The notes under the pieces are model-generated. The model did no database searches. It was given only the letters and a program-made list of their open reading frames with translations, and was not told where the DNA came from. A DNA stretch of 64,000 bases from Copromyces sp. CBS 386.78 (lineage: Eukaryota > Ascomycota > Sordariomycetes > Sordariales > Sordariaceae), in assembly GCA_030685235.1 (NCBI GenBank), contig MU839107.1, positions 398,020 to 462,019 on the forward strand. Direction: 5' to 3'. This document shows, piece by piece, positions 1-13,206 of this stretch; the stretch's first letter is position 1; every line of letters starts with the position of its first letter. A program made the translations under genes and the position numbers.

Positions 1-3000
1 GAAACAACCTCAAATTAGAAGGAATGGTGGGGGTTTACCAACTCACGATACCGGAGGGGTGATTACAAACTTTCATGATGGCTGCCTGGGAGTATAAAAG
101 TGGTGAGGTTCTGACAGCCTGGAACTCCTTCCTGTTCACGATCCTTCGCTTCGTTGACTTCACGACTAACCGCCTCAAACAACCGTCACACCGTCAGCAA
201 GTCATCTCAGTAGAACCGCCACATACTACCAGAGCATCCACAGGATTTTCATGGCCAGCGTTAGGCCTCAAGTCATCCTAGACGTCAAACACCCCATCGG
301 CTTTATGCAAAGCACCCTCACTCAACATGTTTTTCATCGCAGCTATCCGCAACTGGAGGGTTGACCCTCGCCGCGTCAAGGACGAAGCCATCCGCTTTTT
401 GCGGATCTTGACGGGGTCCATGTAGACAGTCCGTCTCCGACTCCATCAGCGCAGTCCGTTTTGTCTAGTGGCAAATCGACCATCACCTCTTCTTATCTTC
501 AGGAACGTCCAGTCAACCATCTCACCATCTCACCATCTCACCAGAGTGCATGTTCAGTCGTCAGAAAAAAGAAACAGAAAAAAGAAACAAAAAAAGTGCG
601 GTAAAGAGTCATCCACCAACTTGCCACACCACACCACATCACATCACATTACATGCTCGACCTTCCAAAACCTTCTCAGCGTCCCCATCAGCCTCTACAT
701 CGAACAACGTCTCTCTCGTCACCCAGTCACCATCAAACACGTCAACAAGACAACATGCGTACTCGCGGCTTAACAACTTTGATGACACCGACAAGGGAGC
801 CATCAACATGAACAACTCAACGTGGGTGACCGAGATTGCGTTGTGGCAGATTTGTGCTCAGGGAAGGCTACCGAATGCGGGATACGGGACAAGTTTGCGA
901 CAAGTTGGGAAGAATGCGACAATGACGGAGGAAGGGGAAATATGACAGCGTCTGGGTGTGGGATTATCTCAGTTTACGCTTGATGGATGGGGGAGCGGGA
1001 TGGGTGACAACTGTTGATGGAGATGGAACGTTTGGTTTGCTGGCTTTGCTGGCTATGAAGGACATTGGGGGTTTGTGTCTTGATGGGATCGGGATGGATG
1101 TATCTGAGGGAGAGTGGTAGTGAATGCGGACAGGAGACAATTACGATGATGCGCATGGAAACACAGCAAACGATGGCAATAATTTTCGAAAGACAGAACC
1201 TGAACATGAGTCACCAGAAAACAGAGACAAAAGAATCCTTTTGACATGCTACCTACCTTGAGCTGCCCTTGGTGTTTGATATCAGCCGCATCTGCTCCTA
1301 GCGTCAACTGCTACACCCCTTTTATCCTTCATGCCATTTGGTTCGATGGTAAACTGTGCAGGCGGGAATCTGATATGCTTAAAAAATGAGAATGCACCAT
1401 AAAGAAGAGGAAAATGACAGAGAATGGATGTCCGAGGTTGGTGAAAAGGTGGGCGGGAGATGGATGTTGTACATATTCTAAGCGCCGACCTTTTAGGTTG
1501 CAGCTATTTTGGGCCATTCCCGTGGCCGACCGACGATCTCGGGAAGCGCTGTAACTATGGGTTTTGGGCGGTTGCACGGTTGTGCAATGCCGGCTTGTGA
1601 GATCAATGTACAGGAATGGAAGGTCCAGAAGTTAACCAGTTTTTGCAAAATGGTTACAATGGTGGCAGTCAACTTGAACCAGGAGATTCCTGACCTGGCA
1701 TCAAGAGTTGGAAACAGATCATGATGGAAATGCCAAGTAACGAATAACAGCTGCCGAACCATTTCTGCCAGCTCTGACACTGCCCCCCTCAACAGACAGC
1801 TGTCAGCCGTGGCTTGTCACCTCCAGCCAGATGTGGCGCGATGGTGGCTGTTGTACTGTAATTGGCGCTCGGACCTTGGTTTGGCCTGGTTTGGCTGGCC
1901 GCCCGCGCAACTGACGGAACTTTGCCAAACCATGGCCTGTTTCACAATTCAGGCGGCTGATTCAAACATGGCTGCTCAAAGTCAATTCCTTCCCCTTGGT
2001 CGACTCACGTCCGCAACCGACTCGGATTTCTGTCTCGCTCATTGTGTGATGACAGCAAATCGGACCTTTCTCAAGGAACCCGACGTTGTCGTTTTTCATC
2101 ATTATGACTGCACATCAGTCGCCCAGTGGCGTCACAAAGCGCGTCTTCCATCAACGACAACGACGGCTTTTGAACGACGACCAAAACCTCCAACAACGGA
2201 GAGCCAATCAACAAACAGTCCCCCGTCCCTGTCCCACGGATCCCAATTGGGCGTCATGATGCAACACATTGCGCCTCAAAAGATCCCGGGCCAGAAAAGG
2301 TCTTGGCTGTTTTACATTTCAAACTCGGATTTGGCCATGCGGACGGCGCTTGCTTGCTTGCTTGCAACCCTATCATCACAACAAAAGACGACCGTGAGTA
2401 CAACCGAGAGCTACGGTCCGCGGAGCAATGTCCCTTTCGTTGTTGATGTTGTTGTTGTTGTTGTTGTTCGAAATAGGCCGAGAACAATTGCCTTGTTCTA
2501 AAGTTCTTAACCCTTGGGTGGGATAACCTTTTGGGTTCCCTCTCTGTTTCCTTTGCCAATATCAATCTCTGTTTGTACGCCGTCATTGGACTCCGGGCCG
2601 TCGGTGGTCTGGGTCGGTCATTGGTCCAGAACCACTTATAAACCTTTCGCGCTCACAGATCGGGGATGTCCCACCTCATCGGACCTCAACCTCTCTCTCC
2701 CATGTCATACTTGACCCCGGAGTAACTCGGTACCCAGGGGCTCCCCATCCATCCAAAGACAACCTCACTCCACCTCCATGCCACGCGATGCTCCTCTCAA
2801 AAAAAAGTCACCATGGTAGTTCCTGGGGCTGGTTTCTCGGCTGCTACCTCTTGGTTCCCCTCAAGAGTACATACGCCCTTCAACCCCCTTCTTGTTCCAT
2901 CTCCGACCCCTATCACCATGGCTCCGACAAGTGGTCAGGCCATGACCCCGTATTGAACCATTTGGACATCTCCGGCTCCAAAGTAACCTAAACTACCAAC

Positions 3001-3501
3001 CCATTACCACCATGTCACCTCGTCTCTACCAGCTGGCTGCTGCTTTCCCTTCTGTCTAATCACCGTGTTCTACCTACTACTCTTTTTCTTGCCGGCTTTG
3101 ACTGGACGCTCTCTTGATCAAGTATACGGTTTCTCAATACTACTGCGCGCACGATTTAGAAGGAAGATAGGCGTCCTAACTACTGGGCTGGTCCCTCCAT
3201 TACATACATTCTTTGCCACCTCTATTCTAGCCTGGTGCTCGTTCGTTGATCGACAACAACAATCTCCATACGGACGTAGGGCTGGCCTTTGAGAGAAAAA
3301 TCTACGGGTGCCCAACCGAGACGACCTACAACTACCTATCAACACGTCTATCCGGGACGGACGACGACAATTACCAACATCATCGACGACCTCAGAGCCG
3401 AGACAGTTTCTCTTCTTGGACGACAATTCCGCTGGGCGGAAACTAATATTTACAACCACCACCACCGCTTAATATCGATACCCCAAAACACATCCATCAC
3501 C
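1..3501. other. Long intergenic / 5' region, no supportable gene
   Basis: No reading frame here combines length, ordinary composition and splice signals. The longest open frame (about 1809-2501, plus) ends in a poly-valine run encoded by a GTT repeat and its residue order looks random. CT/CA-rich stretches (about 2680-3060 and 3440-3500) resemble the pyrimidine-rich promoters and leaders common upstream of Neurospora-type genes, so part of 2700-3501 is probably the promoter and leader of the gene at 3502. Confidence 0.5.
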
Positions 3502-4703
3502 ATGCTCTGGCAACCAAAAACCCTGCTCGCCACCCTCCTAGCGGCTTCCGGCGTCCAAGCCGGCATCGGCTCCCTCATCGCCGAAGGCATGACGCGCGGT
3601 TCGCCCTCGTACCACAAGCGCATGGAAGAGATGATGGGCAGTTACCTCCTCCGCCGCGGCTTTTTCCAAGAGCGGCAAGACATATCTGCCTCGGCCGTGG
3701 GCCAAGACCCCATCTTCACCGCGGACGGCACCCTCAACATGACAGCCTGGAACGCCCAGGTCAACGCGGCGTGCATCTCTTCTCTCCGACAATTGACGGC
3801 TGCGACCAACCCTTCGGGAACGTGCGTGTGCTATAACCTCCCGGCGCTGGATAACTCGACGGGCGTGTTCGAGGCGGACCTGAGATTGTTCAGGGTCAGT
3901 GATGCGCGTGATGCGTTTGCGGGGATCGCGCCGGAGCAGATTAGTGTGGCGGTGAGGTTCGTCGGGGCGAATGTCAAGACGGCGAGTGGGGATGAGACTA
4001 TTGCGAGTGCTGCGAGTGCTGCTGCGAATGCGAATGCAAAGGCCTCGCAAGGTGCGGCTTCTTCCGTGTCGGCTGCTGCTTCAGTGGGAAGAGTAGGCGG
4101 AAGCGGCGGCGATGGAGAGGCGGCCAAGGCGCTGCTGGCTGCTAGACAGTCGTCGCAAGGAGATCTGCCGACGAATGGTGATCCAACTTTGCTGCAGCAG
4201 TATTTGTTTGTCGGGCAGATTGATAGGGAGAAGATGAGTGGTGAGATGACCATGTACGTTCCGTTTCCTTCCCCCATCACCATGATAATATCTACGTTAC
4301 CTTACTAACATGAGAATCCAGGGCCCAACTCCAATCCCTGCTCCTCCCCATCGTCACCCTCTCCGGCACCACGCCCTCGGGCGGGCAAGTGTCAACCAAC
4401 ATCTCGTCCAACGAAGCGGCCTTTGTCGCCGGCGTCTTTAGCAAGGAGGTCGTCCTATCGGATTTCAACAGGGCTCAGCTGGCCGTCCAAGACGAAATGG
4501 CCCGTCTGAAAAACGGCACCACGGCGTTTGTGTTGCCCGGTGTGCAGATTATGGTCTTCCCGATTGGATTGATCATCACGAGTGTGTGGTTGGCCGTGTT
4601 CATTGCGGCGTATGGGTATGGGACTTTTTGTAGGTATAATTTTGCGGTGCAGTATCGGGAGAGGAGGGCGGCTGTGGAGAGGGGGGGGATGGCGAGGATT
4701 TGA
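3502..4703 (+). CDS. Conserved-looking secretory/membrane protein, 377 aa, two exons
   Basis: Exon 1 is 3502-4253 and exon 2 is 4322-4703. The donor is GTACGT at 4254, the branch is CTAAC near 4304 and the acceptor is CAG ending at 4321; the splice splits a Met codon and keeps the frame to the TGA at 4701-4703. The start is the ATG at 3502 in the context ATCACCATG. The frame stays open upstream, but the 3502 start gives a clean signal peptide (MLWQPKTLLATLLAASGVQA, residues 1-20). Residues about 75-120 contain three cysteines, including a CVC pair, and possible N-glycosylation sites. An Ala/Ser-rich linker spans about 155-220. A hydrophobic helix near the C-terminus (about 333-355) is followed by a basic tail ending RRAAVERGGMARI. 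The layout suggests a type I membrane protein with a short cytosolic tail. I do not recognise a named family and assign no function. Confidence 0.85.
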
Positions 4704-6535
4704 GTGGTGGTTGGTTGGGAAGGGCAATCAGTAGTGGGTTTGGAGGTGCTGGGGAAGAAGCAAAAGGATGTAGGATGGTGTTTTGATTCTTGGATATCCC
4801 GTTGGAGCGGTCATGATGTTTTTTTTTGTTTTTTTTGGCTTGGGCTTTTCGCTCGCTACCACCACCACCCACACACAGCATTTGTACATGCATCGCATCG
4901 CATCCCTTTACAAAAAACAGTGATTGGGTTTCTCGCGTTTACATGGAGTTTCTCCTTTCACCTTGTTCATTAGGTGGTCGATAGGTGGTCAATCTTTTGC
5001 TCAATGGCTGGACATCGAACCTCCCCTTAGTCAACATGGGCGAGGTGCCAGCAGCAGCGGGCGCGTGCTAATGCGACGGCTAACCCGGTAGGTATCCCAA
5101 CAGTGAGGCCGAATGATCCGAAGGCCTTTTGACGAGATAGATGTAAACAATTCTCTTCTTGGTGCGTGCGATATTGAAACATGAGAAGCATAAAACGCCC
5201 GGCATTTTTCAAAATGTTGCATCCGAAGTGTCAAGGGGGAACTTGCAGCCGGTCGGGCGTTTCGGGTGCCACTTCAGTTTGTTCGCTTTGACGTTGGCGG
5301 CGCTACGACAGAGCATTGACTACGGTAGGTAGGTCGCTTGGACCCTGGTCATACTAACAGAATGTCACTGAAATCCCTAGCCAAAGGGTTAGTGTCTGGT
5401 AAAACCACTAACATCACTGTCCCTGTCCCTTGGCACCCGACCGCAGTGAGCAACTAGACCTCTGCACAGTTGTTAGTTAGCTAGGTACGTTGACGCTACA
5501 AGAAACAGGGGCCGGATGGAACGCAACTCGGCGGGGGTTTTATTGTGTGAAAAATAAAAGTCCTTTGTCACTGCGAAAAAGCACGCTAACAAGCTATATC
5601 CATGCATTTCGTCAACCGAACATGCCATCATCTACATGGTCAACCGAACATCCCAAGACTTCCATCGGTTCCTCTTGTCGCCTGATCGATCGATCGAACA
5701 AAACGAAACAACTTGGGGAGAGAGCGCCGAGTCCGTCGAGCAGTGCAGTGCAGTGCGATACCGGTCGCCGAAGTCGCCGCCGGAGAGAGGACCGAGTTCG
5801 GGTGTCCGTTAACATAAACAGTGCGGTCGATGATGCGCCCCATTGATGCGAACGGACGCGCCTGGCCCTCGAGCCCCGGCATCCGGCCGAGTCTGTCTGC
5901 GATTCAGCATCAGCATCGACAGGACGATGGCGATATCAGGAGACCCGGGCCCCCAAGGCCTCCCGCAAATGGCGTAGCGAGTGCTACTACACGCCTACGA
6001 GTCGAGCCATCGTTCTAGTGCTGAGAGAGAGAGAGAGGCTGTTGGAGGGGTATCCCGTCATCATTCAGTCTAGGCATCCTAGCGGACAGGTGTTGGATAT
6101 ACTAGTGTATACAGAGGAGAAGGCGGCGGACGTACATGCGGGAATCGATCGATTGAATGAAAGAGGAGGAGGCTCGAGGCAGGGCAGGGTATCGCTGTTT
6201 TGACGCGCGGTGCTCGACTCGAGTCCTCGTGCTTGGTGTTATCCCGGTGCCGGTGCCGGTGCCGGTGCCAACCCGTCATGTTCGGATTCGTCGTCGTGGT
6301 GTTTGGTTTGTCCATGTTTCCGACAAGATCTCCTTTTGTATTGATGTTTACTACAGGTTATGTTGTTCTAGAGTCATGCAGTGACGAGCCTTGAAGATCA
6401 TCAACATCGAGAAACGACAATCATCAACCGAACTCCCGAAATCCGTGCAAACACTGCACAGCACATCTACCTACTCGAGATACCCACCATCGACACCATC
6501 ATCCACAACGCAGCCAACAACAACAATAAGCGAGA
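4704..6535. other. Intergenic region, no supportable gene
   Basis: Only short, unsupported reading frames occur. Visible structure includes a (GGTGCC) hexanucleotide run of about four units near 6244-6270, a GA-rich run near 6023-6040, and TAGGTA motifs near 5325. The CA-rich stretch from about 6400 to 6535 (repeated CATC/CAAC) looks like the leader of the gene starting at 6536. Confidence 0.5.
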
Positions 6536-9500
6536 ATGTCACCTACCTCTCCGTCAACCCTACTACCATCCGCCAACGACGACCTGGACCTCCCCACCCT
6601 CCTCCTCCAAATGCAAGAAACCATTTCCCAGATCCACCAAGCCGTCACCACCCTCCAACCCTCTCCGTCGTCCCCGCAAAACGGCGAGGACCACGCCAAG
6701 CTCACCGAGATCGAATCCCGCCGCGACTCGGCCATCCGATCGCTGCTTACCGCCTTCTCCGCCGAGTCCGAATCCCTCTCGCAAAAGCGGCGGGTGGAGC
6801 GGGACGAGATTTTGGCGAGAAGAAGGGCTGAGGATGAGGAGTTGGCAAGGAAGCGGAGGGAGGAAGACCAGGAGCGGGAGGAGAAGCTGAGGCAGGAGGA
6901 CGACGAGAGGGAACAAAGACTGGAAAGGGACAAGGGCGAGGTCGAGAGGGAGACGGACGAGTTGATGGGGGAGATTGAGAGGGGGTGGGAGAGACGGTGG
7001 GAGGAAGAGAGGGGGGTTTTGAGGGGGTTGGAGAGGCGGAGGAAGGTTAGTTTCCACTTTCTTCCCTTTTTTTTTTTTTTTTTCTTTTTTTTTTTTTGGT
7101 TTTGGGCTTTGGTAGTAGTGCTGGGGAAAAAGAAATTTGTGTGGAAGAGGGCAAAGTAAACCATGGCTAACCACTTGACAAACAGGAACTCAACCGGCTT
7201 ATCGAAGAGAAGCTACAAGCGCATACCGAGACTCCATTGCCGCTCAACTCGAGAGCCATTCGGGAGGCGAGGAGGACGAGTAGCCTTCATAAGATGGAGC
7301 CGGAGCAAATTTCTCCCCATCATGCCCACAAGGAGGCGGGCGAGACGACCGAGACGCGGACCATTCAAAGGGGCTTTCTCCCCGCTGCCGCCTTTGAGAG
7401 CGCTCCTCCCGACCTTTCTCCCCATGCCCACAAGGAGACGGGCGCGACGACCGAGACGCGGACCATTGAAAGGGGCTTTCTCCCCGCTGCCGCCTTCGAG
7501 AGCGCTCCTCCCGACCTCGACCACGACCACGACCATGATCGCACCTACAGGGCTGAAAGCCAGCAAGGGGAGGAACCATCTACTCGCGAGGACGACGACG
7601 CCGACACAACGCACCGCACAATCCACTTGCAAGAAAAGATGGCATCAACGAGCATGGACGACCTCCTCAACGAACCTGGCACTGAGATACCTGACGTTAA
7701 AGACGTCCCTTTCGAAATTGACGAACCGGTCCGGGAATCGTATCATGTCCATGAACGGCATCTGGAGATCAAGAGGGAAACCACAGACGCAGGCACCAAG
7801 ACGAGCCCAGTGGACGTCGAGTTCCAGGGCTTGCCGGTTGAGCATGTCGATGGCGGATCTATAGGGACTGAGATTGTCGTCGAACGAGGGTTTTCTGGTG
7901 CTGCTAAAGAGGCCGGAGAGTATAAGGGGAGACATGATAGTTTGGGGATTCTTCACCCTTGTACTGTCGCCGCCGACGACAGGGACAATCGTGACGGTGC
8001 CGTAGCGGGAGAAGCTGGTGAAGCAGGAGAAGCAGCGCCTGCTCAAGCTTCGAAAAGCCCAGAGTCTGAGACGTCCGACTACACGCCTTACTCGCAGCCC
8101 ACACCAGCTTCGCCTACCGTTATTCCCCAACATCATCATACCGAAACCGCCCAGGAATACTTGCGTGAAGAACACCACCCCGTGGAACCAGAAATCCCCA
8201 CAACCACCACCACCACCACCACCACCCAAGAAAAACCCTCCTACTTCCCTTCAATCGCCGCTCACGCCACCACCCAACACCCCCATTTCGCTGACTCCAT
8301 CTACGCCTCTGCCTCTGCCGCCGAGAGAGGATACTTTTCCGAACCAGAAGCTGCTGCCACCGCTGAAGTCGTTCATGTTACCAACCCGGACCCAGATCGG
8401 GAGCCCGAACCAGGGGAAAACCTAGAGCAGCGAGAGCCACAGCAATACCCCAACCCACCAAATCCAGACCAAGACCAACAAGACATTGACACCGTCCATG
8501 AGCCTGTTGATCCTGTTGAGGGCGTGGAGCGTACGATTGATAAGGTTGACGGTGAGTGGGAGGGACAAGTGCAGGAGACGGAGAAGGAGAAGGAGAAGGA
8601 GCATGACATGGAGCAGGAGGAACAGCGGGAACAGGAGCGGGAGCACGAGAAAGGACAGGAACACGACGGCGTTACTGACAATGAGACCGACCATGAAGAA
8701 GAAGCTGAGCCAGTCCCGATTGACCAGTTGGTGCGGGAGCAGGAGCAGATGGGACTAGGCCGACCCGAACCACATGACGAGGCCCATTGTGAACAGGACG
8801 TCGATCCAGTACAAATCCTGGTAGACATGCCCCTCGACGACTCCCCCGCGTCCCATGTCGTCGGCGTAGCCCTCACCCACAGCGACGCAGTGCACATGCG
8901 CCACACCCCCGTCGAAGAAGGCGATCACGTGGAACCAGCACATTACTTTGTCAGCCAACATCACGTCCCGCGCAGTGGTCCCCAAGAATTTTACACCCCG
9001 GCCGAGGTACCTCTTCGTGGTTATGATGACCACCTAGGACATGCCGATGCGTCGTATAATCCTGCTGCCCATGTAGATGGGGATACGGAGCAGGAGCACC
9101 ACGACCGCGAGGTTCCCGACGTCAGTGAAGACGTGCAAGATCTGCACGTAGAGGACACTCAGCTTCGCTACGAGTTGTACGAGAGACCATACACGCCCAG
9201 TGACCTTGCTCCTACACCCATGGAGGCTAGTTTCCATCATATGGAGCACGTCCGTGAGCATGATGAGATGCCTGAGGCTGATTCGCCTACTAGAGGTCAC
9301 CATGATAGTCTTGATGGCGATGGTACCACTGCCGCTGCTGCTGCCGCTGCCGCACATGTTCATGTTCCTCATATCGACTATATACAAGACCAAGACACCG
9401 AAGAGGACGAGGAAACAGACGGAGGCTATCCGCTCGAGCGCCTAGCCAGCCACAGGCCTGGGCGCAGTGTGAGTGTGGATGACTTCCCTGTTCCTGGACA

Positions 9501-12500
9501 GGCGGGTCATCGCCATGTGCACATGGAGCCTCGTGGTCCTGAGCATTACATTGTTCGGGTTCAGGAAGGCGTATCGTCCGGATCCGAGTCGGAGACTGAG
9601 AGTGAAGACTTTGAGGGGAGAGATGAGATTGTTCTTCATCATTTGGATGCCATTGCTGAGGAGGACGATGAGGAAGTTGAAGATGAGCTTTGTGATGGCG
9701 TTGAGCGTCGGCATATGGCCGAGACTGCCACCACCACCACCACTGAGGGCCATGTGCAGGCTCAGGCTCAGGCTGATAGACAAGAGGTGGAAGAAGCTTT
9801 GTCCGATGAAGACGGCGTTCACAGGATTCCTGTGGATGAAAGAAACCCGACACTTCCGGATGACGAGGTTAACGCTGAGGCTGAAGCTGAAGCTGAAGCC
9901 GAAGGCGCTACCTCCCATGCCCGGGACGCGGCCATCGAGTCAGCACCAGCTGACATGCACGTCTATGGTCCTACCACCCACACCCTCGCCCGTCAGCAGA
10001 GCGAGGGCGCCGAAGCAACGGAAGATTCTGATGCCGATAGCTCAACGGAGCCTTCCGAGCCCCAACGGATCCACAAACAAGATCCCGATCCGCGACTGTC
10101 GGAAGAGCCGCCGGCCCTTGATGAAGCTCCTGACCTGAAGGCTGGCCATGCTGCCACCACCGCCGAGGAAGAGCACGTCTCGCATGAGCACCAAGTCGAA
10201 CAAGACCACGCCCATGGCCAGCCTGGTCCCGAGGATGACGACGAATACGATCCCTTCCGCTACCCACCCCCCAAGAAATCAACTGAAGAAGGGCAAGTCG
10301 CCCCATACCCATCCACCTCCCCTTCCCTCTTCCCTTCCATGCCGATCATGTCGTCTTCCGCCTCCGCTAAAGTTGCCACCTCTGACTCTTCTGCTGCACA
10401 TTATAGGGATGATGAAGAAGAAGAAGGACATGTCGTTAACGAAGCCAACCCCTCACCACAGGAACAACAACACCAGCACATGGAGGAATCTGACGTACCA
10501 ATGGACGACATCGTCGCGGAGCAGCCCAAGGTCGAACGATCACCTGACAAGGTTTTGAGCGTGGAACGGACAAGGTCGGTGTTGAGCCACCAGCAGGCTG
10601 ATGTACCCATGGACGACATCACGGAGGAGGCCGACGTTGAACGCAGATCACCTGACAAGGCTTTGAGCGTGGAACAGACAATGTCGGTGTTGAGCCATCA
10701 GAAGGCAGCAAGAAGTGAGAAGAGTTTGGCAGAGGAGTTGGAGGAGGTTGGCTCTGGCGAGGAGGAAGAGAGTGACGAGGAGGATAGCCAGGGGCATGAC
10801 CATCACATCCGCCATGACGAAGATGGAGATGGCCTTGATCATGATCATCATGCCCCTCCTGATGAGGAGCTTAAGGTAGCGGTTGATGACATGGACCAGC
10901 ACCAGCACCAGCACCAAAGTGGCCGTGGTTATCAATCTAGCGATGAGGAAGCTGATGGGGCTTATGGGCATCATCATCACGACACTGATTACTCGCACCA
11001 GAACCAGCACGATGACGTCGAGGTCGAAGCTCAACAGTCACAACAGAAACACCTCGAGCCTCCTATCTTGCAACTCATTGAGCCTAGCGATACCGAGAAC
11101 GGCGAGTTCCCTTCGGAGACGTCATCCATCTCTGCCTCTGGCCATCCACATGTTGTTACAAGGGAGGACCAGGTCATGGGCAGGGATTGGAGCGAGGTAG
11201 ACCAGTTCTTGTCCGAGTCGGATTCGGAGGATGAACCACATGCAGGGGAAGCTGAACATGCAGAGGAGGCTGGTGCGGATCAGGGTGATGCTGCCGCTGC
11301 TCATGCACATCCCACCGTTGATGTTGACATCGATGCCGAAGTCGAGGCAGCTTTGGAGACCCCGGCTACCGAGGCCAGTCGCGCTGAGGACACTGCCGAG
11401 CTTCATGAGTACTACGACGAACATGTCAGGATGCATCACTCCCCTGAGGTTGCCGAAGGCCAGGAGCCAGACCTTGGGCTTGCTTCCCCCGACCAGGATC
11501 ACCATGATCAAGAGGACAAACCATCGACCTCTTTTGAGCAGCAGTCTGAGCCGCAGTACACCAAAGAAGAAGAAGAAGAAGAAGACGATCAAACTGTCAC
11601 TCTAGCTCACCATCACGACCTGCCCCCTCTCACCATCCCGCCCACTCCGCCCTCCCCGGTCCATGACCCCATGTCCCACCACGTCTCGCACCACGACGCC
11701 CAGTCCCCAGGAGAGGAGGAAGAAAAAGAGTTCGTCCCCCGCGACGTAACCAACCGCCCCTGGCGCTCCGACACAGTCAACACCGTCGCCACAGCCGATA
11801 CCACCTCCAACACCGTTCACACCGTTTCTTCCCCTCAATCCGCCCGCAGCGGGACTACCCTTTCCTCGGGGCCCAGCTCTCCCGTTGAGGAATCTGCTTC
11901 GGGTCAAGACCCACGGATCCGCGATAGCACATTCGGCGCGGCCGACATGGGCGGTCGTGCTCCCGGTCTGACGGATGCGAGTGTGACTGATTACAGCGGT
12001 GGCGGGTACGGAGCCTATGGTCATGATGCAAAGGATAGTAGGGAGCCGGTGCCGAAAGTCATGGAGACGCGGCATCAGCGGGAAGCTACCTCTAGTCTGT
12101 CGAGCAGGAATGAGGAGGCGCGGCGTTCGGGGGATAGCGAACGGTCACACTCACATAACCTTGGGGCTTCTAGTTCCAGAAGTGGCTCTGGCAGTGGCGG
12201 CGGCGGAGGAGGAGGAGGTAGTAGTCTCTTCCAACGCATGCGCTCCGTCTTTGAACAGTCCTCCTCCTCCCCCGCCAGCGCCAGCCCCCAAGCAGCTGCA
12301 CCCACCAACCGCGTCTCCATGCCCTCCTTCTTTACCAAGTCCCAATCACACACTCCCAGCCCTTCTTCACAATCTCTCTTCGAGAATACCACTAAGCAAA
12401 GACCGATGAGCACCTCGCCTTACCACCACGGCTCCCATGTGCACCACAAACATGAGTACACCCACGCGGAAGATACCTCTGCGGCACGGGCTCATACGGA

Positions 12501-12858
12501 GCAGACGGAAGCCGAGGAAGCGGGTGAAACCAGCGGTTTCTTGGACCAGCACCACCACCAGCACCAACATCAGCGCCAGGACCAACAACACAACGACTCT
12601 ACGGTCTACGGCAGGGATCGGGATCAAAATGGTGACGACACTGCAGGCGATGATGGCTACGACGAGGAGGAATACGAACGCCAGCAGCGCGAAAGGGAAA
12701 GAGAAAAGAGGAGAGAAAGAAGGAGACGGGAGAGGGAGAGGGAGGCGTGGAGGGAAGGACGGCATGGGACACCGGTGCATTCTTATGACCACCACCACGG
12801 TGGGAGTGGGAGTGGGAGTGGGAGTAGGTATGATTATGGGGAATATAGGCCGGAGTAA
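6536..12858 (+). CDS. Very large acidic low-complexity protein with N-terminal coiled coil, 2,060 aa
   Basis: Exon 1 is 6536-7045 and exon 2 is 7186-12858, joined in phase 0. The donor is GTTAGT at 7046, the branch is GCTAAC near 7166 and the acceptor is AACAG ending at 7185. The intron carries a long T run (about 7067-7098). The ATG at 6536 follows AGCGAGA. Residues about 65-175 are a charged coiled coil rich in RR/EE/RE. Exon 2 is dominated by acidic, His-, Gln- and Ala-rich tracts, including poly-Ala near residue 886 and poly-Gly near 1838. A 33-34-residue unit (HKE-GETTETRTI-RGFLPAAAFESAPPD) occurs twice at about 212-280. A second duplicated unit (VPMDDI...SPDK-LSVE...SVLSHQ) occurs at about 1274 and 1309. 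Near 1851 the motif LFQRMRSVFE is the least low-complexity C-terminal block, and an Arg/Glu-rich helix lies at about 2003-2030. It is probably a scaffold-like or disordered protein. I do not recognise a family and infer no activity. Confidence 0.85.
7307..7516 (+). repeat. Tandem coding duplication (~100 bp unit, two copies)
   Basis: Two near-identical segments begin about 7310 and 7414, each encoding an HAHKE...TETRTI...GFLPAAAFESAPPDL unit. They differ at only a few codons (GET versus GAT, IQR versus IER), so the duplication is recent or homogenised. It is in frame with the surrounding protein. Confidence 0.85.
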
Positions 12859-13204
12859 CCACGAGTGTGACAAGCCTGAGTTTGGGATAAAGGAAGAGGA
12901 GGAGGGGAGGAGGGGAGGAGGGGAGGAGGGGAAGGTGAGGGTCTTGCATGAACATGGATATGAAGATGAAGTGTCGCCCGGTGTTGAGGAGAAGGTCCGG
13001 TCGTGGAGATGTGGTCGAGTGTCTGGGGTCGGCGCCGGAGATGAGGATGGAGAGATTTGAGGCTTTAGGTGGAAGCAGCTGTTGCGAATAGATGACGGTT
13101 AGCACCTACTGGTTGTTCACGTTGAACGCGTCCGTTGTTCGGTATCGTCGCAATAGTGGTGGAGAGTCGAAGAAATTTTGACATGATCTGTTTCCAGGCA
13201 AAGT
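12859..13204. other. 3' flank of the large gene
   Basis: A GGAGG-rich microrepeat lies at about 12897-12930 immediately after the stop codon. No reading frame is supported. This stretch probably contains the 3' UTR of the preceding gene and ends at the TA that flanks the next element. Confidence 0.5.
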
Positions 13205-13206
13205 TA

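Noticed and set aside
1809..2501. 230-codon plus-strand open frame
   Set aside because: Random-looking composition, a poly-Val tail from a GTT microsatellite, and no splice or start context.
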